Of a stretch of 64,000 bases of DNA, positions 52,434-61,434 are shown piece by piece. The stretch is from Gloeomargarita lithophora Alchichica-D10 (lineage in GTDB: Bacteria; Cyanobacteriota; Cyanobacteriia; Gloeomargaritales; Gloeomargaritaceae). Position numbers and translations under genes: made by a program. The stretch spans positions 1,929,791 to 1,993,790 of the forward strand of contig NZ_CP017675.1 in NCBI RefSeq assembly GCF_001870225.1. The letters are read 5' to 3'. The notes beneath the pieces were generated by a model. That model was not told where the DNA came from and searched no databases. It was given only the letters and a program-made list of their open reading frames with translations. Numbering within the stretch: position 1 is the stretch's first letter; each line of letters opens with the position of its first letter.

Positions 52434-53588
52434 GTGGATTGTGAACTGGCTCCCCACGGGGGGATATTGATTGACCGCTTGGTGCCCCCGGCGCAACAGA
52501 CCCAATGGCAGGCTCAAACCCGGACGGCACCGACCTTGACCCTGGGGGAGCGGGCTTTGTCAGATGTGGAAATGATTGCCACCGGGGGGCTGAGTCCCCT
52601 GACCGGGTTTATGGGGGAGGCGGATTACCGGGCGGTGGTGGACACCATGCACCTGGCGAATGGCCTGCCCTGGAGTATGCCGATTACCCTGGGGGTGACG
52701 GAGGCGGTGGCAGAAGCGTTAACCCTAGGGACGTGGGTGCGCTTGGCGAATCCCCAGGGGGAGAACATCGGGGTAATGGAACTGCAAGAACTCTACCGCC
52801 CGGATCAGGAACGGGAAGCCCAGCGGGTTTACAAAACTACGGCAACCGCCCATCCGGGGGTGCAGGCGATGGTTGCCCAAGGGTCGGTCTATTTGGGGGG
52901 GCCGATTTGGGTGTGGCAGTTACCCACGCCGCCCTTTCCTGAGTATTATTTACCGCCGGAAAAAAGCCGCCAGGTCTTTGGGGAGCGGGGTTGGCGGACG
53001 GTGGTGGGCTTCCAGACCCGCAATCCCATTCACCGTGCCCACGAATATATCCAGAAATGTGCCCTGGAAATCGTGGACGGGTTGTTTTTGCATCCGTTGG
53101 TGGGGGCGACCAAAAGCGATGACATTCCGGCGGCTGTGCGGATGCGTTGTTATGAGGTGATGCTGGCCCATTATTTCCCCCCCCAGCGGGTGGTGTTGGG
53201 GGTGAATCCGGCGGCCATGCGTTATGCGGGTCCGCGGGAGGCGATTTTCCACGCCCTGGTGCGAAAAAACTACGGATGTACCCATTTCATCGTGGGGCGG
53301 GATCATGCGGGGGTGGGGAATTATTACGGCACCTACGAGGCCCAGGAGATTTTCCGGGAGTTTGACCCGCAGGCGCTGGGGATTAGGCCGTTGTTTTTTG
53401 AACACGCCTTCTATTGCCCCCGCAGTCAGGGAATGGCGACCAGCAAAACCAGTCCCAGCTTACCTGCGGAGCGGATTCACCTGTCGGGGACTAAGGTGCG
53501 GGAGTTGTTGCGCCGGGGGGAAGCCCCACCCCCGGAATTTAGTCGGCCTGAGGTGGCGGCGATTTTAATTGCGGCCATGCGGGGCTAA
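52434..53588 (+). CDS. sat: Sulfate adenylyltransferase (ATP sulfurylase)
   Basis: 384 residues from GTG 52434. Homodimeric Sat/MET3 type: [40 protein letters not shown] with the QTRNPxHRAHE catalytic loop, [40 protein letters not shown] (second H-motif), and [14 protein letters not shown] at the end. It activates sulfate to APS for assimilation. It is intact although the nearby sulfate permease genes are decayed. Confidence 0.95.
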   Translation: MDCELAPHGGILIDRLVPPAQQTQWQAQTRTAPTLTLGERALSDVEMIATGGLSPLTGFMGEADYRAVVDTMHLANGLPWSMPITLGVTEAVAEALTLGTWVRLANPQGENIGVMELQELYRPDQEREAQRVYKTTATAHPGVQAMVAQGSVYLGGPIWVWQLPTPPFPEYYLPPEKSRQVFGERGWRTVVGFQTRNPIHRAHEYIQKCALEIVDGLFLHPLVGATKSDDIPAAVRMRCYEVMLAHYFPPQRVVLGVNPAAMRYAGPREAIFHALVRKNYGCTHFIVGRDHAGVGNYYGTYEAQEIFREFDPQALGIRPLFFEHAFYCPRSQGMATSKTSPSLPAERIHLSGTKVRELLRRGEAPPPEFSRPEVAAILIAAMRG

Positions 53589-53598
53589 ACGGGGGAAT

Positions 53599-55422
53599 AT
53601 GGTCTATACCCGCCGTTCATTGCTCCAAACCACACTGCTGACGCTGGGGGGCACCCTCTGGAGAGCCCAGCGGGTGTTGGCTGACCCCGGCTCCCGCAAG
53701 CTGGCACTGTTGATCGGCATTAATGAGTACCCGAATCCCGCCAAAACCCCTGCCCTCTCCGGTTGTGGGACGGACGTGTGGCTCCAGCAGGAATTGCTCT
53801 GTGGTCGGTTGGGGTTTGACCCCGGAGATGTGCTGACCTTGACCGATGCCCAGGCGACCGGTGCCCAGATTCGCCAAGCCTTTCAGGAACATCTGCGTCA
53901 ACAGGTACGGGCGGGGGATGTGGTGATACTGCATTTCAGTGGTTATGGCAGTCGGGCGACCCAAGCGGCTCTTTTGCCGAGGGATGGGTTAATGACCCCG
54001 GACGGAGCCGAATGGATCGCCGAAGCGGAGGTGTTGGGTTGGTTGCGGCAGTTGGCCACGGATCGCATCATCACCGTGTTGGATACGGGCTATGACTATC
54101 CGGGGAGTTTCGCCTGTGGCAATGTGCGGGTACGGGCTTGCCCACCGGTAGCGGCGGGGGATATTTCCCCCCATCCCAACCTGCGTCCGCCGGGGGTGCT
54201 GTTTCGGGCCGCCCGCCCCGGTAGTTTGGCCACCGAAGCCCTGTGGCCGGGATTTAGTGCCGGGACGCTAACTTATGCCCTCACCCAAACCCTTTGGGGA
54301 ACGACTCCGGGGCCGATTTTGGTGGATGTGGCGGCGCAGATTGCCCAAACCGTGGGGGTCAACCAAGCCCCGGAGATGGTGGGTTCCCCCCAAAGTTTGC
54401 CCCCGGCGGTCGGTGCCGCTGGCCGGGTTGTCCAGGTCACATCCGAAGGGGTGGACTGCGTACTGGCCGGTCTGCCCCCCTGGATTTTGGCCGCTTTAGC
54501 CCCCGAATCCCAACTGGAAACCGCCCAAGGGGTTGCCCTAGCCGTGCGTTCTCGCCAGGGTTTGCTGGTGAAAACCACTAGCCCCGAACCCGTGCCGGTG
54601 GGGGAATGGGTGCGGGAACGGGTGCGGGTCGTGCCCAATAGCTTGAGTTTAACCGTTGCCCTGGCCGCCGAATTGGAGCGCATCGAGCGGGTGGATGCCA
54701 CCAGCGCCCTGGGGAGCTTGAGTTATGTGAATACGGTCAAGGTGGGGGAACAAAGTGCCGATTGTCTGCTGGGGCGGGTGACCCCCACCACCTACGGGCT
54801 GTTTTCCCCCGGCTATGACCTGTTTCCCGGCACCGAAGGGGAGGCGGATGAGGCGGTGAAAGCGGCCATTAAACGCCTGACACCCCGCTTGCAGACCCTG
54901 TTGGCGGCCAAACTCCTGCAACTCACCGACAACCTGGCCGCCACGCCCCTGAATCTCACCGTTACCCTCGCCCAGGCGCAGACCCCCCTGCTCACCCAAA
55001 CCACCACCCCCCTGCTCACCCAAACCGCCCCACCCGCCGCCAACACCCTGATCATTCCCGAACTGCCCCCCGCCAGCCCCCTCACCTGCCAGATTAGCCA
55101 CCAGGAATCCCAACCGCTTTTTGCCCTGTGGTTGAGTATTAATCCCAGCCAGCAAATTACCCTGCACCCCCCCCAGGTCGTGCCATCCCAGACCCCAATC
55201 GAACTGGCCTTGAATACACCCCCCACCCCCGGACTCACGGAACTGCGGTTATTACTATGTAAATCAGAATGGCTCGCATCCCTCCCCCCGGAACCCCTGC
55301 CCCTCGCCCAGGCCATCCTCACCCACCTGCACCAGGCCAGCGAACGTCCCCCCAGCAAGGACACCTACGCCCTACGGATGGACACCTGGGCGGGTTTATC
55401 CCTTATTTATCGGGTGGCTTAG
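53599..55422 (+). CDS. Orthocaspase homologue, catalytic dyad replaced
   Basis: 607 residues from ATG 53599. A twin-arginine-type signal (YTRRSLLQTTLLTLGG) precedes a peptidase C14/caspase-like p20 region: LALLIGINEYPNP, LSGCGTDVWLQQELLCGRLG, FDPGDVLTLTDAQATGAQIR. At the catalytic His site the sequence is HFSGYGSR (Tyr116 for His), and at the Cys site LDTGYDYPGS (Gly164 for Cys). The C-terminal 400 residues are beta-rich, with a Q/T/P-rich linker at about 455-480. Cyanobacterial orthocaspases with substituted dyads are known; proteolysis by this one is unlikely. It overlaps the next convergent gene by 20 bp. Confidence 0.85.
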   Translation: MVYTRRSLLQTTLLTLGGTLWRAQRVLADPGSRKLALLIGINEYPNPAKTPALSGCGTDVWLQQELLCGRLGFDPGDVLTLTDAQATGAQIRQAFQEHLRQQVRAGDVVILHFSGYGSRATQAALLPRDGLMTPDGAEWIAEAEVLGWLRQLATDRIITVLDTGYDYPGSFACGNVRVRACPPVAAGDISPHPNLRPPGVLFRAARPGSLATEALWPGFSAGTLTYALTQTLWGTTPGPILVDVAAQIAQTVGVNQAPEMVGSPQSLPPAVGAAGRVVQVTSEGVDCVLAGLPPWILAALAPESQLETAQGVALAVRSRQGLLVKTTSPEPVPVGEWVRERVRVVPNSLSLTVALAAELERIERVDATSALGSLSYVNTVKVGEQSADCLLGRVTPTTYGLFSPGYDLFPGTEGEADEAVKAAIKRLTPRLQTLLAAKLLQLTDNLAATPLNLTVTLAQAQTPLLTQTTTPLLTQTAPPAANTLIIPELPPASPLTCQISHQESQPLFALWLSINPSQQITLHPPQVVPSQTPIELALNTPPTPGLTELRLLLCKSEWLASLPPEPLPLAQAILTHLHQASERPPSKDTYALRMDTWAGLSLIYRVA

Positions 55423-57058
55423 GCGGGGCAATTTCCCGGCGCAAGATACAGCGAATGTGATTGATGGCCAAATCCCCCAACCCCACCTCCGGGCGAGTGC
55501 CATCCGGGAGCCGCAGTCGTTCAAAACGAATCCCCCGCCCCAATTCCAGATGGAACCAGGCCAACCCCAGGAAAAACCGCTGGGGTTGCAACCAGGGGCG
55601 TTCCGGCAAATGATCCGTATTGGATTCAATCGGCAACCAGCCCCGCCCCGGCCAGTACACCTCCAGCCAAACATGGTTGAACTGGGGCAACAGCGGCACC
55701 CCCAAAAATTCCGGGGTTTGCGGACATTTGTATCGCCCCGCCGTGCGACAGGCAATGCCATTCAACCGCAGAAGTGCCAGCATAATCCCCACGTACTCGC
55801 CACAGGAACCCGTCCCCCGCTGGAGGGCAATATGGGGCGGGTCAATGGTACTTTTCATGTGATAACGCAGGTGGTCATAGACATAATTCCGAATCGCCAA
55901 TAATTTCCCTAAGAAGGTATGGGCATTCGCCACCGCCTCCCTGGCCGCCGCCCGCATGACCGGCTCATCCATGCTCAGTTCGTCATCATCTACTAGGTAC
56001 TGCTGTTGTAATTCTAGTTCCAGTTCAGGAATCCCAGGCGTTTCCCCCGGTGGGATTTGGTACTTGATGCTAAATACTTCCAACTCCGCCCGCCAACCAA
56101 ACATCAACCCCTGCTGATGCGCCAACTGGTCAAAGCGAAAGACCGCCACCGGTTGCCCCTGCTCCCAATCCACCGTAAAAGGCAACCCCACCGGCTCCAC
56201 CCAACGTACCCGCTGCCGCTCCGTCGTGGCGGGCAGGGCAATCCGCCATTCCACCTGGGCTAAATCCACCGCTGACAGGGGCGACCATTCCTCCACATAG
56301 GCCAGTTCCAAAACATAACCATTACTGAGGGTGTACTGCCCCTGCGGGTAATGATCAAACGCCAAAGGATGCACCAATACCCGGTCACGAAACCCCAATT
56401 CCAACGGCTGGCTCGCATTCGGCTCATCCCGGATGTAGGGTTCCTCCCCCGCATAGGCCACATAGTAACGGCTCCGCCAGCAGGCCACCCCCACCGGATG
56501 CTCGTAGGGAGTCAGCACCGATAATTCCACCTGTCCAGTTTCAGGATTAAATTGATACAAAGTCTGTTCAATGTCATCACACAGCCACAGGGTTTCCTCG
56601 ATCATAGTCAACTGGCATACCCCCACCCCCGGAGCAGGCCAGGTCTGGGTCACCTTCCCATCGGCAACCTGGATCACCCAGATACAGCCCCGTTCTTGAC
56701 TGCTGATGTACAGTTGTTCGCCCACTTTGACAATTCCTTCCGCCCGGTCGGCCAAGGTCAAGGCCAAAACCGGTTTCGCCAAGTGCCAAACTTCCCCCTG
56801 CACCTGGCAATAGCTCACATAGACCTGTTCCCGGTCGGTGAACCACAGGGCATTTCCCGCCAGGCTCCACCCCCCAATGTCCTTGAGATAATGGGTCGTA
56901 TCCGGGTTGAGAATGCGGGTATTGTCCGTGGCGGGGTCAAGGCTGACCAGATAGCCGGAACGGGGGTCAACACTCAGGAACTGACCTTGCCAGCCCAGCA
57001 ATCCCTGCAAACTGCGGAGGGCGTGGGGACGAAGGGTGCGAAAACCAGCATCGGTCAT
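55403..57058 (-). CDS. Transglutaminase-like protein with N-terminal propeller-like region
   Basis: 551 residues from ATG 57058. Residues 10-250 contain repeated strands (FLSVDPRSGYLVSLDPATDN, LADRAEGIVKVGEQLYISSQ, LCDDIEQTLYQFNPETGQ) typical of a beta-propeller. The C-terminal half has a transglutaminase core: RNYVYDHLRYHMKS, RGTGSCGEYVGIMLALLRLN with catalytic Cys, and FNHVWLEVYWPGRGWLPIES with His, then Asp in SNTDHLP. No signal peptide. It may be a cytoplasmic peptidase or cross-linking enzyme; substrate unknown. Confidence 0.8.
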   Translation of the reverse strand: MTDAGFRTLRPHALRSLQGLLGWQGQFLSVDPRSGYLVSLDPATDNTRILNPDTTHYLKDIGGWSLAGNALWFTDREQVYVSYCQVQGEVWHLAKPVLALTLADRAEGIVKVGEQLYISSQERGCIWVIQVADGKVTQTWPAPGVGVCQLTMIEETLWLCDDIEQTLYQFNPETGQVELSVLTPYEHPVGVACWRSRYYVAYAGEEPYIRDEPNASQPLELGFRDRVLVHPLAFDHYPQGQYTLSNGYVLELAYVEEWSPLSAVDLAQVEWRIALPATTERQRVRWVEPVGLPFTVDWEQGQPVAVFRFDQLAHQQGLMFGWRAELEVFSIKYQIPPGETPGIPELELELQQQYLVDDDELSMDEPVMRAAAREAVANAHTFLGKLLAIRNYVYDHLRYHMKSTIDPPHIALQRGTGSCGEYVGIMLALLRLNGIACRTAGRYKCPQTPEFLGVPLLPQFNHVWLEVYWPGRGWLPIESNTDHLPERPWLQPQRFFLGLAWFHLELGRGIRFERLRLPDGTRPEVGLGDLAINHIRCILRREIAPPKPPDK

Positions 57059-57202
57059 GGGAGTCTTTTCCAACTTTTGTCCAACGATAATCAATCATTA
57101 TCCCTCAGTTATCGAAAAATCATCCTATGCTGGGGCTCCGCCATCCCCAGGTTCGGTTATCATGGGAATTAATTAAGAAATGTGAATAGTAGGGGGGAGC
57201 GT

Positions 57203-58933
57203 ATGGTTGCCATCGTCACACCGTCCCAGGTCAAGCGGCTATCTTTGCAGGTGGAAAAAATTGGTGCCGACACCACCACCATTCGTTCTTTGGATTGGGA
57301 GCGAGACCGGTTTGATATTGAGTTTGGCTTACAAAATGGCACCACCTACAATTCTTTTTTAATTCAGGGGGACAAAACTGCTTTAGTAGATACCTCCCAC
57401 GCCAAATTTCGGGAGTTGTATCTCCCCCAAATTCAAACCTTAATTGACCTCACCCAACTGGATTATTTAATCATCAGCCATACGGAACCGGATCACAGTG
57501 GTTTGGTGCGGGATATTTTAGCTTTGGCACCCCAGGTGACGGTGGTGGGTTCCAAGGTAGCACTGCAATTTTTGGATAATTTTATCCATGTCCCCTACCA
57601 ACGGATGCAAGTCAAACAGGGGGATACCATTGACCTGGGGCGGGGTCATGTTTTGGAATTTATCAATGCCCCCAATTTGCACTGGCCGGACACGATTTTG
57701 ACCTGGGATCAGGGCAGTCAAATTTTATTCACCTGTGATGTATTTGGGATGCACTACTGCCGGGAAACCCTTTACGATGATTCCCTGACGGAAATTGAAG
57801 CTGATTTTCGCTACTACTACGACTGTTTGATGGGGCCAAATGCCCGCTCGGTATTGGCCGCTTTGAAACGCATGGCACCCCTGGGGCAACCCCAAGTCAT
57901 TGCCACCGGGCATGGGCCTTTACTGCGCCATTACATTCCCGATTGGCTGAGCCGCTACCAAGACTGGAGCCAAGACCAAAGCAAAAGCGACAAGACAATT
58001 GCTGTATTTTATATTGCCGATTATGGCGACAGCGACCGGCTTTCCCAGGCGGTTGCCCACGGGGCGAACAAGGCGGGGGCAACGGTGGAAATGGTGGATA
58101 TGAAAACGGCGGATTTGCAGGAGGTGCGGGAATTGGTGGAGCGCAGTCAGGGGCTGGTGGTGGGTCTGCCGCCGGTGACCGGGGACTTTGCCAGCCATCT
58201 GCGGGCGGTGGTGAGTACGATCCTCGGTTCCGTGCAAAGCAAGCAGAGGGTGGGGTTGTTCGAGTCCGGGGGCGGCGATGATGAATCTATTCATGTTTTG
58301 GCGGCCAAATTCCGGGATTTGGGGTTGAGCGGGGCGTTTCCGGCGTTGCGCTGGGAGGGGTCACCCACGCCAGCGACCTACCAACGGGCGGAGGAGGCGG
58401 GTACCGACTTGGGGCAATGGGTAAACCGGGATCGGGCAATTCAGCAGATGAAAGCCCTGGACAATGACCTGGATCGGGCTTTGGGACGCTTGAGCGGTGG
58501 TTTGTACATTATTACGGCTGAGCAGGAGCAACGCAGCGGAGCCATGTTAGCCAGTTGGGTGACCCAGGCCAGTTTTCAACCCTTGGGTTTAACAATTGCG
58601 GTCGCCAAAGACCGGGCGATTGAGTCCCTGATGCAGGTGGGGGATAGCTTTGTTTTGAACGTGCTGGAAGCGGCGCATTACCAACACCTGATGAAGCATT
58701 TTCTCAAGCGGTTTGGGCCGGGGGATGACCGGTTCGCCGGGGTAAAAACCCAACCGGCCAAGAATGGTTCTCCCATTTTGACTGAAGCCTTGGCGTACTT
58801 AGAATGTACGGTGGCAACTCGGATGGAATGTTCTGACCATTGGATAATTTATGCCACGGTGGACACGGGACGGGTGGCCAAACCGGAGGGTTTAACGGCG
58901 GTACATCATCGCAAGGTGGGGAACCATTACTAA
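57203..58933 (+). CDS. Class C flavodiiron protein
   Basis: 576 residues from ATG 57203 (GGGGGGAG upstream). The N-terminal beta-lactamase-like domain has the full di-iron set: His93, Glu95, Asp97 and His98 in SHTEPDHSG, His160 in APNLHWPD, Asp179 in FTCDVFG and His237 in ATGHGPL. A flavodoxin domain (VFYIADYGDSDRLSQAVAHG) and a C-terminal flavin reductase domain (GLYIITAEQEQRSGAMLASW) follow. Complete ligands are typical of Flv3/Flv4 rather than Flv1/Flv2. It reduces O2 to water downstream of photosystem I or II. The partner Flv is not in the window. Confidence 0.93.
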   Translation: MVAIVTPSQVKRLSLQVEKIGADTTTIRSLDWERDRFDIEFGLQNGTTYNSFLIQGDKTALVDTSHAKFRELYLPQIQTLIDLTQLDYLIISHTEPDHSGLVRDILALAPQVTVVGSKVALQFLDNFIHVPYQRMQVKQGDTIDLGRGHVLEFINAPNLHWPDTILTWDQGSQILFTCDVFGMHYCRETLYDDSLTEIEADFRYYYDCLMGPNARSVLAALKRMAPLGQPQVIATGHGPLLRHYIPDWLSRYQDWSQDQSKSDKTIAVFYIADYGDSDRLSQAVAHGANKAGATVEMVDMKTADLQEVRELVERSQGLVVGLPPVTGDFASHLRAVVSTILGSVQSKQRVGLFESGGGDDESIHVLAAKFRDLGLSGAFPALRWEGSPTPATYQRAEEAGTDLGQWVNRDRAIQQMKALDNDLDRALGRLSGGLYIITAEQEQRSGAMLASWVTQASFQPLGLTIAVAKDRAIESLMQVGDSFVLNVLEAAHYQHLMKHFLKRFGPGDDRFAGVKTQPAKNGSPILTEALAYLECTVATRMECSDHWIIYATVDTGRVAKPEGLTAVHHRKVGNHY

Positions 58934-58944
58934 ATTTGCCTAAA

Positions 58945-59064
58945 GGGCACCTCTATAAATTGAAAATTAGCGGTCGCAGGGGGGCACCCCCCGCCCTTGG
59001 TTCTCGGTAATATCTGCATTCCAGCGAGATAACTTTCTGCTGGTTCAAATAAATAGAGGTGTCC
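58945..59064 (+). mobile_element. Group 3 short insertion, 120 bp
   Basis: Ends GGGCACCTCTA and TAGAGGTGTCC are inverted repeats; TAAA is duplicated at 58941-58944 and 59065-59068. The core is GCGGTCGCAGGGGGGCACCC and CCTTGGTTCTCGG. It lies 11 bp after the flavodiiron stop. This is the best-preserved long form of the group. Confidence 0.85.
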
Positions 59065-59092
59065 TAAAAACGATATATTTTTTGCCCTCTTA

Positions 59093-59185
59093 TAGCGTTA
59101 GCGTACCGTAGGTATACTCCCCTTTTTCATTCTGGGAGAGGAGCAGGGGGTGAGGTTTTATTTGCCGAATAATTTGAGACTGCTA
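59093..59185 (+). mobile_element. TA-flanked short element without the shared core
   Basis: The left end TAGCGTTAG and right end GAGACTGCTA are imperfect inverted repeats, with TA at 59091-59092 and 59186-59187. The interior contains CGTACCGTAGGTATAC and a GGGAGAGGAGCAGGGGGTGA stretch in place of the GGTCGCAGGG core. It may be a group 1 relative with another centre, or an unrelated dispersed repeat. Confidence 0.4.
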
Positions 59186-59220
59186 TAGTCCATCAACTTA
59201 AGAGAGAAATCACCATCAAA

Positions 59221-59748
59221 TCACATTCCCAAAGCCACCATCAACGGCCAAAGAATTAATCCCACCAAAGCCAATTCCGCCAGAATAATCGCCCCCCCAA
59301 AACACAGCACCGCCCGCACCCAATTCAGTTGATGTTCTTGCCCCATACCCCGCACCAAATTCACCACCACCCAAACATTAATTCCTAAGGAAAACAACAA
59401 ACCCAAACGGGGAGAAACCTTCAGCGCACTATTGGCCGCCCCGGTGAGAATTAACGGCCACAAACCCTGCGCCACCACCCCTAAAGTATCGGTCACAGAG
59501 CCAATCCCCCCCAACAGCCGAGCGACCATGTGCAATGCCGCCGACAACCAAAACCAGCCCACCCCGCCCCCCAAAAGGAACAAAAAAAACCACCCCAACC
59601 AACCGTCAGCGGTGCTATTCGTGATTCCCGCCGCATTAAAAGACAACACAGTTAAAACTAACAAAATACTTACAATTGCTACGGAGGGATGGGGGCGACC
59701 CAACCCAGGTCGAAACCAGCTATTGTACAGACCATCCAGGAGCATCAT
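59221..59748 (-). CDS. YIP1-family membrane protein
   Basis: 175 residues with five hydrophobic helices (VAIVSILLVLTVLSFNAAGI, WLGWFFLFLLGGGVGWFWLS, GVVAQGLWPLILTGAANSAL, LGLLFSLGINVWVVVNLVRG, AIILAELALVGLILWPLMVA). Topology and the HMVARLLGG...D.L.V.A...WPL pattern fit the YIP1 superfamily. Bacterial function unknown. It follows sppA by 5 bp. Confidence 0.7.
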   Translation of the reverse strand: MMLLDGLYNSWFRPGLGRPHPSVAIVSILLVLTVLSFNAAGITNSTADGWLGWFFLFLLGGGVGWFWLSAALHMVARLLGGIGSVTDTLGVVAQGLWPLILTGAANSALKVSPRLGLLFSLGINVWVVVNLVRGMGQEHQLNWVRAVLCFGGAIILAELALVGLILWPLMVALGM

Positions 59749-59753
59749 CGGTA

Positions 59754-60716
59754 TTACTCCATGAGTGCCAAGGGAATTTTATTCCAGTAGGTGAGGCGGG
59801 TCAGCCGTTGTTCTGGGAACCATTGGTCGAGGCTGAAACTAAATAATTGTTGAAACGATTCCCGCCAATCGGGGGTTAGATAATTGCGAATCACCGGTTC
59901 CGTTTTTAGTTCTACCAATTCCTTAACTTTTTCCACCGCATCATAATAATTTCCTAGGGAATCCACTAACTTTATATCCAAAGCGGCAGCACCAATTACA
60001 ATCCGACCATCGGCGACTTTTTCTAACTCTGACCGAGTGATTTTATCCTGCCGACCCCGCAAAATAGCTTCAAAAAATTGTTGGTAGGATTGATTCACAA
60101 ACGCCTTCAATAAATCCGTTTCGCCAGGGGTAATCGGGCGGTAGGCAGAGGCAATATCTTTGAATTTCCCACTTTTAATGGTAATCGTCTGCACCCCGAC
60201 TTTTTTGAGTAAATCCGTGAGATTTTGTACCTGGACAATCACCCCAATCGAACCGGTAATCGTCGAAGGATTGGCCACAATATGGTCGGCGGCGGCGGCG
60301 ATATAATATCCCCCAGAAGCGGCGGCATCCGCCATCGTAGCGACAATTTTGACCTTACCTTTTTGGCGCACCCGCATCAATTCTTCGTAAATGGCTTGGG
60401 AAGCGGCGGCGGAACCTCCAGGGCTATTGATATTGAGTAAAATGGCTTTTACCCCATCCCGTTCAGCGCGCCGCACCGCCCGCATAATCGCCTGCGCCCC
60501 AACGGTAGTACCACTGCCCAGGGGACTACTTTCACCAGCGAATGTAATAACGCCAGCAATGGGGATCAAGGCCACATTAGCCGTTCCCCCGCTAGTTCCC
60601 GTTGTAGGGGTCGGGCGTTGTAGGGGCACCCCACCCACCCAATTGCCCAGGGCGGCCACCAGACAAATAATGATCAAGGCAAGGGCAATCAGCCGGTCTT
60701 GACGGAGCATGGACAT
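59754..60716 (-). CDS. sppA: Signal peptide peptidase SppA (short form)
   Basis: 320 residues. One N-terminal membrane helix (LIALALIIICLVAALGNWVG). S49 peptidase motifs: LLNINSPGGSAAASQAIYEE, MADAAASGGYYIAAAADHIV with the catalytic Ser of the ASGGYY block, GSIGVIVQVQN, and the general-base Lys in TIKSGKFKDIAS. Short SppA proteins form homomeric membrane-anchored assemblies that degrade leftover signal peptides; in cyanobacteria SppA has been linked to antenna protein turnover under high light. Confidence 0.93.
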   Translation of the reverse strand: MSMLRQDRLIALALIIICLVAALGNWVGGVPLQRPTPTTGTSGGTANVALIPIAGVITFAGESSPLGSGTTVGAQAIMRAVRRAERDGVKAILLNINSPGGSAAASQAIYEELMRVRQKGKVKIVATMADAAASGGYYIAAAADHIVANPSTITGSIGVIVQVQNLTDLLKKVGVQTITIKSGKFKDIASAYRPITPGETDLLKAFVNQSYQQFFEAILRGRQDKITRSELEKVADGRIVIGAAALDIKLVDSLGNYYDAVEKVKELVELKTEPVIRNYLTPDWRESFQQLFSFSLDQWFPEQRLTRLTYWNKIPLALME

Positions 60717-60762
60717 GAGCTAGATAGAATATCCCGATTTTATCAACTTTAGGGGCATTTCC

Positions 60763-61023
60763 CTAAAAATCCTCCCTCGCAATTGAGGGCACGGGAACCA
60801 TCTCAGTCAATAAAGTTTCCGGGGCAATATCCTGTTCATGGGGCCAAGTAACCGCTCCCAGGAAGATACCGACCTGATTAAAGTAATGTTGATCTCGAAG
60901 TTCTTGAAATACACCCCGATCCAAGTAGGGTTTTAGATCAAAAATTCCGCATCTTCCATTGGCAATTTCTACATAAATGCGATAGTCATCTAGGGGTTTA
61001 ACAACTTTCACATCCCAATACAT
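60763..61023 (-). CDS. DUF2442 protein
   Basis: 86 residues: MYWDVKVVKPLDDYRIYVEI, GRCGIFDLKPYLDRGVFQEL, YFNQVGIFLGAVTWPHEQDI, APETLL. The FDLKPYL..G.F..L and VTWPHEQDIAPE blocks are diagnostic for DUF2442. These small proteins are usually paired with DUF4160 proteins in toxin-antitoxin-like units. It starts 8 bp after the DUF4160 stop, in the usual order. Confidence 0.88.
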   Translation of the reverse strand: MYWDVKVVKPLDDYRIYVEIANGRCGIFDLKPYLDRGVFQELRDQHYFNQVGIFLGAVTWPHEQDIAPETLLTEMVPVPSIAREDF

Positions 61024-61031
61024 AGGTCACC

Positions 61032-61402
61032 TCATAAGGGCATAATTTTGTAGGGAGTTTCGCCATTTACAGCCAATTCCCAATCTGCACTTAATTCATC
61101 TTGGCGTAATTCAATCCAGGCTTGTACTAGGCGTAACTGCTTCCGGGGCAATTTACCAGCCAGTATTTCTCCGTCAGTAATGCTGATATAGCTAAGTAGA
61201 GTAAGGTTGTCGTCTCAAGATTTCGGAAAACCAATGCGGGGCGGTGCCCTGCGACCCATGTTATTATGTCAACCTTTACGTGTTTAGCTATAGATGCTTC
61301 AAATTCTCCATACTTGGCATGAATATGGGGAATATTATGATGCTTATTATCAATGAGGTAGAGGCGGATAATAATTCCGTAAAACATTGAGATAACTGGC
61401 AT
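61032..61402 (-). pseudogene. DUF4160 protein gene interrupted by a group 2 element
   Basis: The visible start is MPVISMFYGIIIRLYLIDNK, then HIHAKYGEFEAS. After removal of 61189-61290 and one TA, the frame continues SISITDGEILAGKLPRKQLR, LVQAWIELRQDELSADWELA and ends at TGA 61034-61032, giving 88 residues with the standard DUF4160 pattern. As it stands the element adds 104 bp and shifts the frame. The DUF2442 partner downstream is intact. Confidence 0.9.
61189..61290 (-). mobile_element. Group 2 short insertion, 102 bp, inside DUF4160
   Basis: Reverse complement identical at every base to 14723-14824. TA duplications are 61187-61188 and 61291-61292. The gene reading restored by its removal fixes the ends. 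It is inserted so that its core reads on the minus strand, the sense strand of the interrupted gene; the endonuclease copy also lies in the sense orientation of its host gene. Confidence 0.9.
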
Positions 61403-61434
61403 TTTTCAATATATTGAGATGGCTTTGATTTCTA

